In this document: positions 36,955-48,669 of the stretch, one piece after another
How the letters are laid out: every line of letters starts with the position of its first letter
Numbering within the stretch: position 1 is the stretch's first letter
Source of the DNA: Zerene cesonia
Taxonomy: Eukaryota; Arthropoda; Insecta; Lepidoptera; Pieridae
DNA length: 64,000 nucleotides
Direction: 5' to 3'
Assembly (NCBI RefSeq): GCF_012273895.1
Contig: NC_052130.1
Location: 434,001 to 498,000, forward strand
The notes under the pieces: generated by a model
Told to the model about the DNA's origin: nothing
What the model saw: only the letters and a program-made list of their open reading frames with translations
The model's database searches: none
Translations under genes and position numbers: made by a program

Positions 36955-37934
36955 TATATATTGCCACTATTTTGTGCCACAACCACTCAGATTATTACAG
37001 AAATAATACAACTGATTTGAAAACTCCTCACACAGAAACATAGATACATTGTAATTGCCTAAATTAATAACTACACACACAAAATACAAATTTAATTAAG
37101 CTCCATAAGGAAATCTAAGAAAAGCTAATTTAAATAAAAGCAGGTCACACTTACGCTCTCTTATCTAACAATACCTCCTAAAAACATCGACTTATATAAG
37201 TATATGTAATATAAACGTTGATGTAATCTTATCCGAATGAACTTGGCCTGCTTTGAAGTCTAACTATGATAAATAAGAAAGTTTGTACGGACGTGAGGGT
37301 GGGTGTATACTAATTGAAGGACGTGGTGATTTGTTCTATGAAGAAATTAAATTAATATATTTAGAAAGAAAGAAAGAAAATACGTTTATTATGACACATA
37401 CAGGTAAATATAACAATAGTATTGCGGAGTATATAATATAATATAATAAGATTTTCAGTGGATGCCTTATGCCTTATTGACATATTTATACACGTTGATA
37501 AAAATGTATGACTACCGCAACTGTCACATGGAGTTTATTTCTAGACATTTGAATGGTATGAAAAGATATTTCTTTATTCCGATAAAACACATGAAAAGTA
37601 GACAAGTTTTCTTTTACAAAATAAGCAAACGACAACCCTATCGCTAGGTAGCGATATCTACCATGCAACCCTTAAAGTAGAAGGAAAGAAGTAAACGTCA
37701 GTAGTCATCAACATAGCAATGAAGAAATATCTGAGTTTGATAGGGTAATTCGTTACTGAGATGGATTCCCGTACGTGTAAGAATTCTTAGCAAACATATT
37801 AATTCATTAATATGACACTTCAAAACATGACACATTTTACATTATTAAGTTGTACTTTCTATGTTACAGCAAGATAATTTTGGTATTATTACATTCAATT
37901 AATAATAGTCATGATAATACTCCATAGTTATTCT

Positions 37935-38121
37935 ATCATACCAATATTATAAATGCGAACGTTTTTAAGGATGTGTGTGTGTTTGTTGCTCTTTCACACA
38001 AAAACTACGTAACCAATTGCTATGAAATTTGGTACGTAGATAGCTGGACAACTGGAATAACGTATGGGCAACTTTTTATCCCGATATTCCTTACGCGGGT
38101 GAAACCGCGTGGCGCAGCTAG
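37935..38121 (+). mobile_element. short non-autonomous Helitron, family A
   Basis: TCATACCAATATTATAAATG start, TTGTTGCTCTTTCACACAAA, GGTACGTAGATAGCTGGACA, CCGCGTGGCGCAGCTAG end; lacks the CTACGGGATACG segment. Confidence 0.83.
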
Positions 38122-38929
38122 TATTTTAATATTTTTTTGTTTTTTGCTTTGCACTAGTTGCGCTCAATGTATTCAAACATTAAAATATACAAACTATTTA
38201 GTTTTATTGTTGACATGCAATAATAAACAATCCTGAACACCTTGGACTTAGAAGAACTTTGTATTTCTCTAAAATGAAACCTTTGATGTTAATAGACATT
38301 GAGAGAAGGCCGCCAGCGAGGCTGTTGGGAAAAATATATGTTAATGAACTATTTAATTCAACTGTCTACAAAACAACCTTCGTATTACTGAGATCGTTTT
38401 ATTTAGATTTACCTAGGAAATCAAATGGAAAATCCGGTTTTATAGTATGTTATATATATTGTAGTAATCCTCAGTATACATATGCAATGGCTGTTGACGG
38501 ATGCGTTATTAATATATGCAAATAACTGTTAAACTATGTTTTATATAAAATCTAGTCTCACACAGAGGGCACGTGTCTCAGAATCTGTATTACAGTGTGA
38601 GGCAATATTATATATATATATTTTTTATGTTCTTGGGAAAACGCTAAAAAATTTCACAGTTTTCATCGAATTATGTTAATTTACGTAAAAAAATAATGTC
38701 TTTTTCTATATCAGTATTTTTGGATCTATATAAAAAATACTATGAGAACCAGCCATGTGTAGTGTAAAGATAACGTTCTGTAATCGTATTTCATTTCCAG
38801 CGTATGGAACGCATATAGCGTTTCGTATTAACTGCTTACGACATTATTGTACTGGTGTGAAGATTTCTATCGTTCTATATGTTTAACGTTCTTTGATGCT
38901 AAAACTAACGAACAGATTGACTTTAGTGT

Positions 38930-39117
38930 CTGATTCGGTGCGTCGAGGCGGCATGAGATTTCCGCTCACGCCGCCCACAGGAGGGTAGAGCGGTGATTCC
39001 ACCTTGCCGCTCCAATTTCTGAGCTGGGCTGGTATCGGGCTGCCGCCGAGGAGCTCGCGGACGTATACTAACTGCAACAGCTTTCACTAAAGCGGCTCGA
39101 CGGAACACAGTGGGGTT
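38930..39117. mobile_element. GC-rich retroelement fragment
   Basis: CpG-rich patch (GTGCGTCGAGGCGGCATGAG, CGCCGAGGAGCTCGCGGACG) ending CACTAAAGCGGCTCGACGGA. The last block recurs at 43926-43965 (CACTAAAGTGGCTCGACGGA), so both are pieces of one repeat family, probably a LINE. Open frames here are not supported as genes. Confidence 0.5.
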
Positions 39118-39138
39118 ATAGTCAGTAGTAATTATCTA

Positions 39139-39339
39139 CTAGCTGCGCCCCGCGGTTTCACCCGCGTAAGTCCGTATCCCGTAGGAATATCGGGATAAAA
39201 TTTGGTTATATGTTATTCCAGTTGTCCAGCTGTCTACGTACTAAATTTCATTGCAATCGGTTTAGTAGTTTTTGCGTGAAAGAGCAACAAACACACACAC
39301 ACATCTTTACAAACTTTCGCATTTATAATATTAGTAGGA
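39139..39339 (-). mobile_element. short non-autonomous Helitron, family A
   Basis: CTAGCTGCGCCCCGCGG to ATATTAGTAGGA, full length, with AACACACACACACATC inside. Confidence 0.88.
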
Positions 39340-40138
39340 AATATAGCATTTTAATGATATAAGGAAAAGGTATGCGATGGTAATGCAAACACGCATGCTT
39401 ATGTAAATAATGTAATACTGTAATAATATAGTAGATGCCCCTTGAAAGAGGAAAGCTGTTTTAATTATAACACGACAAGGGGACGAGAATATGTCGTATG
39501 AAGGATGACGGTATATAAGTACCATAAACTCCTGATTCTCCCACTTACAGTGGACATTGGCGCAGACCCTCTGTTGGGTGAAGTCATTAAGAAAGAAAGA
39601 AGAAGTACCATAAAGCTTTTATATATTTGCACGTATTGTACTTAGTTTCATGAAACATAAATTTTACACTTGTATAGCTCTCGATGGAACTACATATAAG
39701 ATTTTTATATTTCCAAAAGAAAAATAAAAAACAGTATTTCTGGTTTATTGACGCCGAAAAAATCAAAGAATCAAGTAAATTCAATAATGCATTTTTTTGC
39801 ACATTTGCACAAACATTCATGGAACATCTAGTACCGATGAGATGATTATAAATTTTAAAAGAATTCGTTTTTTTTTTATTAATTCATCTCTTATGTCACC
39901 ACAGATTCGCGTTCATACAGACTCCATAACGTTTAAGAGACAATGAGAGTTCCTTGTTCCTACATCTTTGCGTAATAATTGATTTTCTTACAGTTAAATG
40001 CCACGTTTACGTAAGTTAAGCAACGTAAACTGCAGTTAAAACCTTGAAAGTATGCAAATATTATTTTGTTCTTGATATGATTTCTTATTTATTACTAGAT
40101 TCTTCCATCATGGGTTAAAACGATCAAATTAGTCTTCA

Positions 40139-40353
40139 TCCTATTGATATTATAAATGCGAAAGTTTGTAAGGTTGTGTGTGTGTTTGTTGCTCTTTCAC
40201 GCAAAAATTACTAAACCGATTGCAATGAAATTTGGTACGTAGATAGTTGGACAGCACGTAGCTGGACAACTGAAATAACATACAGGCAACTTTTTATCCT
40301 GATATTCCAACGGGATACGGAATTACGCGGGTGAAACCGCGGGGCGCAGCTAG
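40139..40353 (+). mobile_element. short non-autonomous Helitron, family A, with internal duplication
   Basis: TCCTATTGATATTATAAATG to CCGCGGGGCGCAGCTAG. The ACGTAG(A)TAG(C/T)TGGACA segment is present twice (about 40236-40268), making this copy about 15 bp longer than its relatives. Confidence 0.87.
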
Positions 40354-40732
40354 TATATTATAAATTTAAATGTTTGTTTCACGTTTTTGCTGAACCACGC
40401 AAATAGCTATTTGGTAAAACCGAATGTTTATTGACTAAATTTATTCTCGTGTTAAATCTTTAATTGATGTATTGTGTGATTTGAATATATTTTCCTAATA
40501 TAAATATGAGTATAAGTTCTCTTTCTTGAACAATGATATAGTATGTATAGTACTAGAGAGGAATAAGACAAAATATAATTACATCTATTCATATTTAATG
40601 GTAAGGAATCAGTTAATAGAAATTCTAGAATTCTGTTTTAATTACATTACTTCAAAGATATGAAAAATAAAACTTCTAAACATAGAGATAATTTGTGGTG
40701 TAGGATTCTCGAAGACATAGGTATATATGTAT

Positions 40733-40926
40733 CTAGCTTTTATTCGCGGTTTCACACGCGTTCAATTCGGAGAAGTTAAATAGATGTTTTTATACATATA
40801 ACTATATACTTCCTCTTTAATCACTCTATCATTTAAAAAAACCTCATTAAAATCCGTTATGTAACTTTTGCAGTTTAATAGATTTAAGCATACATAGGGT
40901 CAGACAGAGAAAGCAACTTTGTTTTC
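40733..40926 (-). mobile_element. short non-autonomous Helitron, family C
   Basis: CTAGCTTTTATTCGCGG start, TTCACACGCGTTCAATTCGG, TTTAAGCATACATAGGGTCA. Confidence 0.7.
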
Positions 40927-41844
40927 AATAAAAATCTTGCCCAGTTGTATCCACCAATAAATACTCGTATTATGTTCTTCAATGTTATTAAATTTCCCGA
41001 TCATTCGAGATAACCTCGAGTTTCGATGATTAATATTTGTAAACGGAATGTTTGCAACTTTTATATTTATTCCTTATGTTATTTTTAAATTACCGCCTTT
41101 CCAACGTAAATGATTTTTTCTGAATATTATGCAATTTGTGTTTTATTTGCTCCGTTGCTAGCACAAATTATTTGTATAGTATACAGCTAATATAGTATTT
41201 TTGTTGTTTATAATCTATGGTCTTCATTCACACCAAGCGTCGTATAAAACACGTAACACTAATTAATTATACTTAAAAAACTTCAACTTAAACTTTTATT
41301 ATTTAGTAACATATTCCACCCTAGTTTTTCTTTAAATACGGTAAGCAATTTGATCAATATAATATTTATTTAATAACATCTAACACCGTTTTCCTGATAC
41401 CTACCTTCAAACATAATGATAATTATTCTAAATATTATATATAAACACATAATAATTCGTATTCTTGACGAGTAGGTAAGTAAGTACATAAGATGTCAGC
41501 TTATTTTTTGTATATATCCATTATTGCTCTTGTATTTGAGCATAAATTTACGTGTCACCACAAGATATATAAAATTCAAATTGTTGCAAAAACCGTACGG
41601 AAAATCTCAGGTGATTTTAGACAATGGTGCGACTTTGACACGACCCTAACCCCACCGTACCTACCTACCGTAATTGTACGTAATTACAACATGAACACTT
41701 GTAAATTGCTTTGACTTCATCCACGAAGCCTTGGTAACTGGTAAATGAGGAAAGAGATTTAGAATTTATTTCTGGTTGACATAAGTGATATTCGGAAGAG
41801 TAGTTCGGGTAATTGTGGTGGTTGGGATTTCGGATTTCCATCGA

Positions 41845-42066
41845 AGTCTGGCGTTCGAGCGTGCAAGTAATAAATTTATTTTGAAACATAATTTTAGTGC
41901 TCGAAACAGTGAATCAAAACATCGTTGGGAAACCAACATATCCAAGAAATGAAATTATAACAACATGTGAAATGTGGCCCGCACTTGGCCAGCGTGGTGG
42001 ATTATGGCCCGAACCCTCACAGGACCGTGTCTGCAGCGGGAATGTATACGGTCTGATGATGATTTC
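41845..42066 (+). mobile_element. tRNA-type SINE, 5'-truncated
   Basis: GCGTTCGAGCGTGCAAGTAA, AACATGTGAAATGTGGCCCG, ATTATGGCCCGAACCCTCAC, tail GGTCTGATGATGATT. Confidence 0.7.
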
Positions 42067-43925
42067 TTGTTCTCCAATTTATATTAATTAGAATATCTAT
42101 CTATTATATATTTTACTGGTAAAGGACAAATACCTACACGTGTTTAAATTAACAGTACTTAATTCAATGAACAGTAAAATGGAAGGTCTCGCTAATACTT
42201 GTTTAATAAGTCATTGAGTGTTTTATTGCTTATTTTGTTTTACATTCAAATTCACATTAGTACGAATCGTCAATGAAGTTATATTTACATATGAGCCCGG
42301 GACTTTACATTTGTTAAATAATTATTTTTACCAAATATTAAACCGCTTAAAAAACGTCAGAGTTAAACCAAATTTAAATGAGACACGGGAGGCTGAGTTT
42401 GAGCTTTCAAATAAAAAAGAGTCATCAATATCGGTTCAGCCAATAGCTCTCAGGTAACAAAACAAAAAGTCGTTGAATTAATAACCTCCTCCTTTTTTGA
42501 AATTGTTTTAAAATAGTATCTACCTCTGTCTAGGCATCTAGAATAACATAACTAATAAGCTGAAGACACCACCTCCTCAAGCGAATCGGAGTCTGATTAA
42601 TATTCTGTACACACATTCAATTATTCATTCAATTTTATTATTTGAATTACTTTTTTTTGGTTTCCACTTAAATAACGAAATTATAAATTTTAAATGATTC
42701 CGCCAAATTAAAACGAAAATAGTCTTAAAATAATGCGGCGGTTCATTTTGAAGGAACGGTAACGAACTCAGTGTTATGTTGTGCCCATCACTAGTCGTGA
42801 CTAACTGATAGGTGTCAGGAACGCATTCTCTGAACGGCCGAAGTATAGTGGGCTCAACTGGCGAAAAGATCTATAACCATTGTCAAATTATTAACTTTCA
42901 TATTAAGCTTATTTTCGTTTTAACCATCTTACATAAATTAAGGTAATGTTGCCTATAAGAGCTTGAATGATGCACGCACACATGCGTCAACGAATGAACG
43001 GTCTCGGCTGCCTCCGTCGGTACACGGGTCGCACGCACACATGATTCTATTAAAAAAACACTATTCAATTCTATGTTTTTCAAAGAATAGTTGTAAAAAA
43101 TCGAAATGATTGTCCGTATATTTGTATAGCTTTAATCGTCAAAAGAAATATTTGGTGTATTCGATTTTGTTTGTATCAAATTTGTTGCATTATGTTTTCA
43201 ACACACTATCAAATTAGCATATATTATTCTGAATCATGTCACATTTTTCTGTTTTATAATGCAGGCATTATTAAACATGTTTTAGATTTTGTAACTCCTT
43301 TAATCGTAAAGAGTTATCTTTAATCTTTATTCCTAGATTTTTAACAACTTCCAATATGAGATTTTGAAAGAATAGAAAAAATTTAATCGCAAGGAGGGAT
43401 TCGAACCTGCGTCTTTTGCCAAACCGTAGCAAATAAATTATTAATTTCTCATTTATAAAGCATTTTAATGCTATAAAACTAAAAATTAAACTTCCAATAT
43501 CTTTTAAAGCTTGAAGAGTTTACCATTTTACCATTAAACAATAAAAATCCTATTATCTATGTGAATTTTAATTACTTAGTACAGTCATATGTATTTTTTA
43601 TTATTTTATAATTGTAAGACAAAGACATCCACGTGTGAGTCAGGAGTAGGTAATGCATCTAACAATGTAGTATTGTGTTGCTAACAATTCTTACAATGCA
43701 TGCAAAACTGCAATAAAATTTGCTATATCGACCTAGTAATTAATGTATTATATAATGATTATCAGATTAAGATGTAACTAAGTAGCTTTTTCGCAATACA
43801 TTACTAGGCCACTGATAAAAATGGATTAACGATTTGAAAAAATTTTAATGTAGGTACTAGAAAACTAATAGTATTTCTAAATGCCGAGGGGGTCGCGGAC
43901 GAATTATAATCAGCTCCCGTGGCCC

Positions 43926-43965
43926 CTTCACTAAAGTGGCTCGACGGAGCACAGTGGACTTTGTT
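43926..43965. mobile_element. retroelement fragment, relative of 39078-39117
   Basis: CACTAAAGTGGCTCGACGGA then GCACAGTGG, the same block as in the GC-rich fragment near 39.1 kb, with GGTCGCGGACG about 35 bp upstream. Confidence 0.5.
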
Positions 43966-44204
43966 GTCTTAATAGTTATTTTTTTAATTAACGTAAATAT
44001 AACAAAAACATTTTATTGTATTAAAAATGATATGTTGCTTCAAGATAGCTTCTTATATAGGATCAGTCTAATTGTATTATAATCAATTACAAAACTATTT
44101 AGTTACTAACCAGCCCAACAATAAATTGAGCGTGTCTAAAATTATAAAATCTACACACATCTCAATGATATGCGTCAAATTACGTTAAAAAGAAATAGCA
44201 GTAC

Positions 44205-44298
44205 GTAACTGCACTCGCCAAGGTCGAGTGTGACAGGGACGGCTATACGCCTGTCAGTTTCGTCGCGTATTTTATCGCAATCATTTCACCACGCGACC
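44205..44298 (+). promoter_or_regulatory. possible third alternative promoter and non-coding first exon
   Basis: A CpG-rich patch about 1.1 kb before exon 2. It contains an arthropod initiator match TCAGTT (A at 44256), an FTZ-F1-type motif CCAAGGTCG at 44218-44226, and a donor-like ACC|gtgagc at 44299. The 43-nt segment between has no ATG, so splicing to 45407 would start translation at 45429. Each motif is common by chance; it is the combination and position that are suggestive. Confidence 0.2.
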
Positions 44299-45234
44299 GT
44301 GAGCGATGTGTCAAAACATACGCTCAAAGAATATTTAATCTGTGGACTATTAGATGCATCTACTATGCTATCAAATGCTTTCGTCTTTTATGAATCTGTA
44401 GTAAATAACAGAACATTTACGCATGTATTTTATATAATTCATTGTAATAGTAACAACCGTTTAATTTGTCGTTCTAAATTTAACATACATATTATAATTA
44501 TAGACCATTATTACATTTACTTTGTATTTTAAATATTTCATACCATGGAGTACTGTTATTATACGCATTTCAAAGTTGCTGAGCTAATAGGATATTCATA
44601 ATTTAAGATTTATAGCTGTAGTGAATACTTTGCATAATAAAATAGTTGGAACCAAGATTCGTGTTCAAAAAATCAAATAATTTAATCGAATCACAAACCA
44701 ATATTTACACTACGCTAACAAATTCTCGTAAGTTATTAAAAGGCAATGACCTATAAGTATATCTATCCTCTTGTGCGGTTTGTGCCATTTATGAAGTACC
44801 TACTTCCATTGAATTCTGCGGCATGATTGCGATTCAACAATGGTTATTAAATAAGATCCAATCTTCAGAAGGATGATTCATAAATAACTTACATATCCAA
44901 TTTCGGTAAATTTAATTGATAATTTTAAATAGGTAGCCTTTGCTAATGAAAAATATTAAAACGTTTGTAAACTGTCTACGTTAAAAATTATTCATATTTA
45001 TTAAGTCTAGGGTCAGACGGTGTCGAAATTTGACCGACTCTCAACTGAGCCCCAATGCTATTAGTTACTACTATTACAACTTCTAATAAACATTGTGTTG
45101 TGTTCGGTCAAGTGTTCTTTATAATAGCTTTAGATCGTAACTAGATACCGTAAAAGATACGGAAATATGAAACTAATATAGTCAGAAAAAAAACAGCTCA
45201 ATATTATGTAGTAGTAATTTACTTACTACTACTA

Positions 45235-45350
45235 TTTTTCGACGTAATATCGTCGTCAGCATTAGGACTTCCACTGTTGGACATAGTCCTCCCCAAATAT
45301 TTCCAAAACATACCATCACCAACGGCCTGCGTCCAACAGCTCCCTGCCAC
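45235..45350 (-). mobile_element. RTE-type LINE 3'-end fragment
   Basis: On the - strand it contains ACTATGTCCAACAGTGGAAG and GCTGACGACGATATTACG, resembling the usual 3' end of lepidopteran RTE elements (...TGTCCAGCAGTGG...GATGATGAT). It lies about 55 bp before the exon 2 acceptor. Confidence 0.5.
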
Positions 45351-45406
45351 TTTAATAATAAAGATGTTATATACATAAAACTAATCTATGATTTGTTTGT
45401 CAACAG

Positions 45407-45500
45407 AGAGACCTCGCCACCGTCACCGATGGGTGACGAGAAAGAGTCCAAAATGAGTCACATACAGTTCTCAGCGCCTCTGGACAAACAAAATACGATC
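45407..45500 (+). CDS. ABC transporter common coding exon 2
   Basis: The acceptor tttgtttgtcaacag ends at 45406 and the donor ATC|gtaagt starts at 45501. The frame is set by exon 1a or 1b and is open from the first base. It encodes (G/T)ETSPPSPMGDEKESK, then MSHIQFSAPLDKQNTI, and ends in phase 0. An internal in-frame ATG at 45429 (context accgATGG) could start a third N-terminal form if a wholly non-coding first exon is used. The segment is hydrophilic, rich in Ser, Pro and Glu, with no domain, and reads as a linker before the NBD. A LINE tail remnant (about 45235-45350, - strand) lies just upstream. Confidence 0.8.
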
Positions 45501-45610
45501 GTAAGTATGCCACAAACATAACTGTATAGATATTAATGATTTATTAAGGGTGGTGGTGGTACAATTATTGAGAAATAATTTATCTGCATTTAACAAATAT
45601 GTAATATTTT

Positions 45611-45806
45611 CTTGTGTTTGATTTTACGCGAGTATTATACATGTAGAAATTAAAAACTTCTTAACGGATTTTAAACGCGGCTTATTCATTATATTGTTAA
45701 CAATCTCCCCGTGACCACGCTCGCTGTAAAGTGTTCGAAACGTCGGGTTACTAATATAATGAATAAATCGCATTTAAAATCCGTTAAAAAGTTTTTAATT
45801 TCTAAA
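45611..45806. mobile_element. foldback MITE filling intron 2
   Basis: Inverted arms of about 50 bp: 45646-45695 (GAAATTAAAAACTTCTTAAC ...) and 45753-45802 (... GTTAAAAAGTTTTTAATTTC). The loop contains GACCACGCTCGCTGTAAAG and TTCGAAACGTCGGGTTA, shared with 8969-9100. Intron 2 is 334 bp, so more than half of it is this element, ending about 32 bp before exon 3. Confidence 0.8.
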
Positions 45807-45834
45807 TATGTAATATATAATCTGTTTTCCCCAG

Positions 45835-45953
45835 GCATTACAAAAGCGCGCCGAAGCAGTGTGCGTGCAAAATGCCTATAAACACTACGGCTCAAACAAA
45901 CGACCCAACCACGTGCTCAGTAAGCTCAACATGACTGTGAAAAAGGGTACCAT
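45835..45953 (+). CDS. ABC transporter exon 3 (start of the NBD, A-loop)
   Basis: The acceptor tctgttttccccag ends at 45834 and the donor ACCAT|gtaagt begins at 45954. The exon enters in phase 0 and leaves in phase 2. It encodes residues 53-91 and the first two bases of I92, including AVCVQNAYKHYGS and then VLSKLNMTVKKGT. This is the usual first beta-strand region of an ABC ATPase; Y70 is the likely adenine-stacking A-loop residue, and the KKG turn precedes Walker A. The exon is tightly bracketed by mobile DNA: a foldback MITE ends about 32 bp upstream and a Helitron starts 28 bp downstream of the donor. Confidence 0.93.
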
Positions 45954-45981
45954 GTAAGTATTGTTATGGTAAAATAGTTAA

Positions 45982-46472
45982 CTAGCTGTAACCCGCGGCG
46001 TCAGTCGTGTGATACTAATCATTAACTAATATAATCTACCTCTGTACCAAATTTCATATAGATATGATACACTGATTTCGCGTGGAAGAGTAACAAACAT
46101 CCATCCATCCATACTTACAAACTTTTTTTATGTCATTGCGGGCACCTGAGCTGGTGGTTCGCCTGATGGTAAGCGATCACCACCGCCCATAAACATTCGC
46201 AAAGGTAGTACCTCTGTGAATGCGCTGCCCGGTTTTATGGGGTAAAGGAAAAGGAAAGGATTAACGACTGGAAAGAAGGAATGGACTAGGACGGGTGAGG
46301 AAAAGGAAACGGGCCTCCGGCTCCCCCACTCACCGTACGAAACACAGTGGCATGCCACTATTTCACGCCGGTTTTCTGTAGGGGTGTGATACTTCCCCGG
46401 TGCGAGCTGGCCCAATTCGTGCCGAAGCGTGCTCGACTCCCACAATAAATTAAGTTTATAATATTAGTAGGA
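45982..46472 (-). mobile_element. Helitron interrupted by a retroposon (nested insertion)
   Basis: CTAGCTGTAACCCGCGG begins the element at 45982, 28 bp after the exon 3 donor. It is recognisable to CCATACTTACAAACTT (46122), and its terminal TTATAATATTAGTAGGA reappears at 46456-46472. Between them sits a poly(A) retroposon. Confidence 0.75.
46123..46444 (-). mobile_element. poly(A)-tailed retroposon inside a Helitron
   Basis: Poly-T at 46123, GGTTCGCCTGATGGTAAGCG, CCTCCGGCTCCCCCACTCAC, CCCCGGTGCGAGCTGGCCCA, ending GTGCTCGACTCCCACA. Nearly the same sequence as 61208-61532. The 105-codon - strand frame is carried by the repeat. Confidence 0.85.
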
Positions 46473-47214
46473 AAGTGACGCAGGCTATTTTTATAATCAT
46501 ATCATTTTTATAATAATCATATAATAAATAAATATCTCATCTTCAAGGGAAAATCGGAGATCCATTACGATGCATATTTGTACTCTGAAGTTTTATGGTA
46601 GATGGCGCTATTTTAAAATGAGGCAACCGTTAACTTTGTCCGCGCGAGCGTAGCCGCGAGCAACAGCTGTATATACTATTGTTTCTCCGCTATGTAAGGG
46701 CTATGGCATAGCGCCAAGGGCGTCCCAACAAAGGATCATTAACCTCTTATTATAAACAATCGCCAATCAAAGGCTCTATAATCATTATGACGCTTAATGC
46801 GAGGGCAATAGAAGTCATTTCCGCGTCTAATAATGGTTGCTGACGCAGGCTTACGTTGAAACGCATTGTAGAATGAAAATGGTTGTTACGTCCTGTTGAT
46901 CCTATCGGAGTTTCAAATTAGTTGAGGTATTTTAAAGTGATCACCGATAATTTGATTAATTACTGTTGATTTATAATTTCGTTAATCGTATAAATAATAA
47001 ATTGCACTATACACGAGATACTTAATTATTTTAATATTATTCATAATTGTCATTATTCTAAGTTATTTTTGGAGCTTCATCTATACTATTAAGAGGAAGA
47101 TTTGTATGGAAGAAAGTTTTTAATCTTTTCATATTAAAATTACTGGATCAATAAAAAATTAATTCACCATTGGAAAGCTGCAAATTCACTGGCTATATAG
47201 ACTACTAGCTGCGC

Positions 47215-47404
47215 CCCGCGGTTTCACCCGCGTAAGTCGGTATCCCGTAGGAATTTCGGGATAAAAAGTTGCCTATATGTTATTCCAGTTGTCCAGCTAT
47301 CCACGTACCAAATTTCATTGCAATCGGTTCAGTAGTTTTTGCGTGAAAGAGCAACAAAAACACACACATCCTTACAAACTTTCGCATTTATAATATTAGT
47401 AGGA
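47215..47404 (-). mobile_element. short non-autonomous Helitron, family A
   Basis: CTAGCTGCGCCCCGCGG to ATATTAGTAGGA, full length. Confidence 0.88.
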
Positions 47405-47796
47405 TGTATATACAGCTTGCAATACATTTCATTTCATAGCAGAAAACTATTTATCGTTTCATTTTTTTATTGGTGTATTTTTGTATGTTATTTACAACTG
47501 CATCCCATGTTAACGCATCTTATAACTAAATTCCCACTAATATCCTTGATACATTATTCTAAATATATTTCTATACAATAACGAACGTAATAACGCTGTC
47601 TTGGTTATAAAAACTTCTACGGTCTACTTGTGGTTACGCCAGAAAGGATATTTCGACACCGCATTCTATATAATTTAATAATATGGCCAGGTTTTCAACC
47701 GTAAAGGAATCGTAATGTTTGTGAATTATAGCATCCCGTGTGTATGGGACAATGGACCTTAATTTTCCCTAAAATATATCATCTGGTTAGGTTTAG

Positions 47797-47991
47797 TCTA
47801 TTAATATTATAAACGCGAGAGTTTGTAGGAATGTATGGGTGTTTGTTACTCTTTCAAGCGAAAACCACTGAACGGATTTTGATGATGTTTAGGAGTAATT
47901 TGACTTAGGTATTAGAATTACACACAAGCTATAGAAGTATTAAATGTTACTAACGGGTTAGCACGAGGTTAAAACCGCGCGGCGCAGCTAG
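47797..47991 (+). mobile_element. Helitron-like element, family A relative
   Basis: TCTATTAATATTATAAACGC start, GTTTGTTACTCTTTCAAGCG, and an AACCGCGCGGCGCAGCTAG end; the middle differs from family A. Confidence 0.7.
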
Positions 47992-48388
47992 TAACTACTA
48001 AATGCACTATATTTTTAGTAGCGAAAGTTTATTTTAAGATTTCTACGATATACCGATTCGCAACGTCGCTAAAACTGAAATGTATTGGCATCAAATAATC
48101 TAATAATTTTTATGGAAAAATTAATTCATATGAATCAATAGAAACACATAATAAGAACAAACAATAAAAAATAAAACAAAGGAGATGCAATTTAGAGTCA
48201 AAATCTTCCTAAAGTAATAATTCATGTTCTATAAGATTCAACCAATGGAAAATAAGTAATTATAATATAATTATCTACTTTAAAAGCTGAGTATTTCCTC
48301 GAGTAAGATTCATGCTCTGTTGGATAAATTCCTAAAACCTATCACAAACAACAGTTGATAAAACTTTAATTCTCAGATATATAAATTG

Positions 48389-48659
48389 TCATCATCATCA
48401 TCAGCCCATACATGTTCCCACTACTCGGACACAGGCCTCCTTTGAGGGTTCAGGCCATAATCCACCACGCTGGCCCAGTGCGGGTTGGCAGATGTCACAT
48501 GTTGTCGAACTTTTGATTCTTGGACATGCCGGTTTCCTCACGATGTTTTCCTTCACCGTTTTAAGCAGTCGTGATGTTATTCACATGTGCAGATAAATTG
48601 AAAAATCAATTTATTTGCTGCACGCTCGCCCCGGTCTCGAACTCCGACTTATCGATTTT
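48389..48659 (-). mobile_element. tRNA-type SINE abutting the exon 4 splice acceptor
   Basis: Tail TCATCATCATCATCAGCCC, AGTGCGGGTTGGCAGATGTC, CACGATGTTTTCCTTCACCG, ATGTGCAGATAAATTGAAAA, GCTCGCCCCGGTCTCGAACT, CCGACTTATCGATTTT. The head (about 43 bp present in 24819-25038) is missing and homology stops at 48659, leaving only atttatgcag before exon 4. Confidence 0.85.
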
Positions 48660-48669
48660 ATTTATGCAG

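Larger units (their letters stand above)
21057..45406. other. intron 1, second part (to exon 2)
   Basis: 24.3 kb of AT-rich intron. Besides the elements listed separately it contains repeat-poor stretches (about 21200-22100, 22420-24800, 33000-34000, 34100-35280, 43100-44160) in which I see no exon. Local CpG-rich spots without recognised repeats: 26676-26755, 32278-32540, 42960-43040 and 44205-44300. A further family of AATC(A)GGTTT-type elements with AAAGTCG(A)(G)TT ends is seen as partial copies near 29650-29825, 35935-36100 and 42340-42500. Confidence 0.6.
45954..48669. other. intron 3
   Basis: Mostly mobile DNA: the nested pair at 45982-46472, Helitrons at 47215-47404 and 47797-47991, and a SINE at 48389-48659. 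46480-47210 and 48000-48380 show no feature. Confidence 0.7.

Noticed and set aside
43385..43432. tRNA-like 3' part on the - strand (GGTTCGAATCCCTCC)
   Set aside because: A B-box and T-arm-like block are visible, but no matching acceptor stem, anticodon arm or A-box could be placed; probably a SINE or tRNA fragment.
44230..44532. 100-codon + strand open frame
   Set aside because: Composition turns AT-rich and low-complexity after the first 40 codons, and no similarity is recognised. The start overlaps the possible promoter patch.
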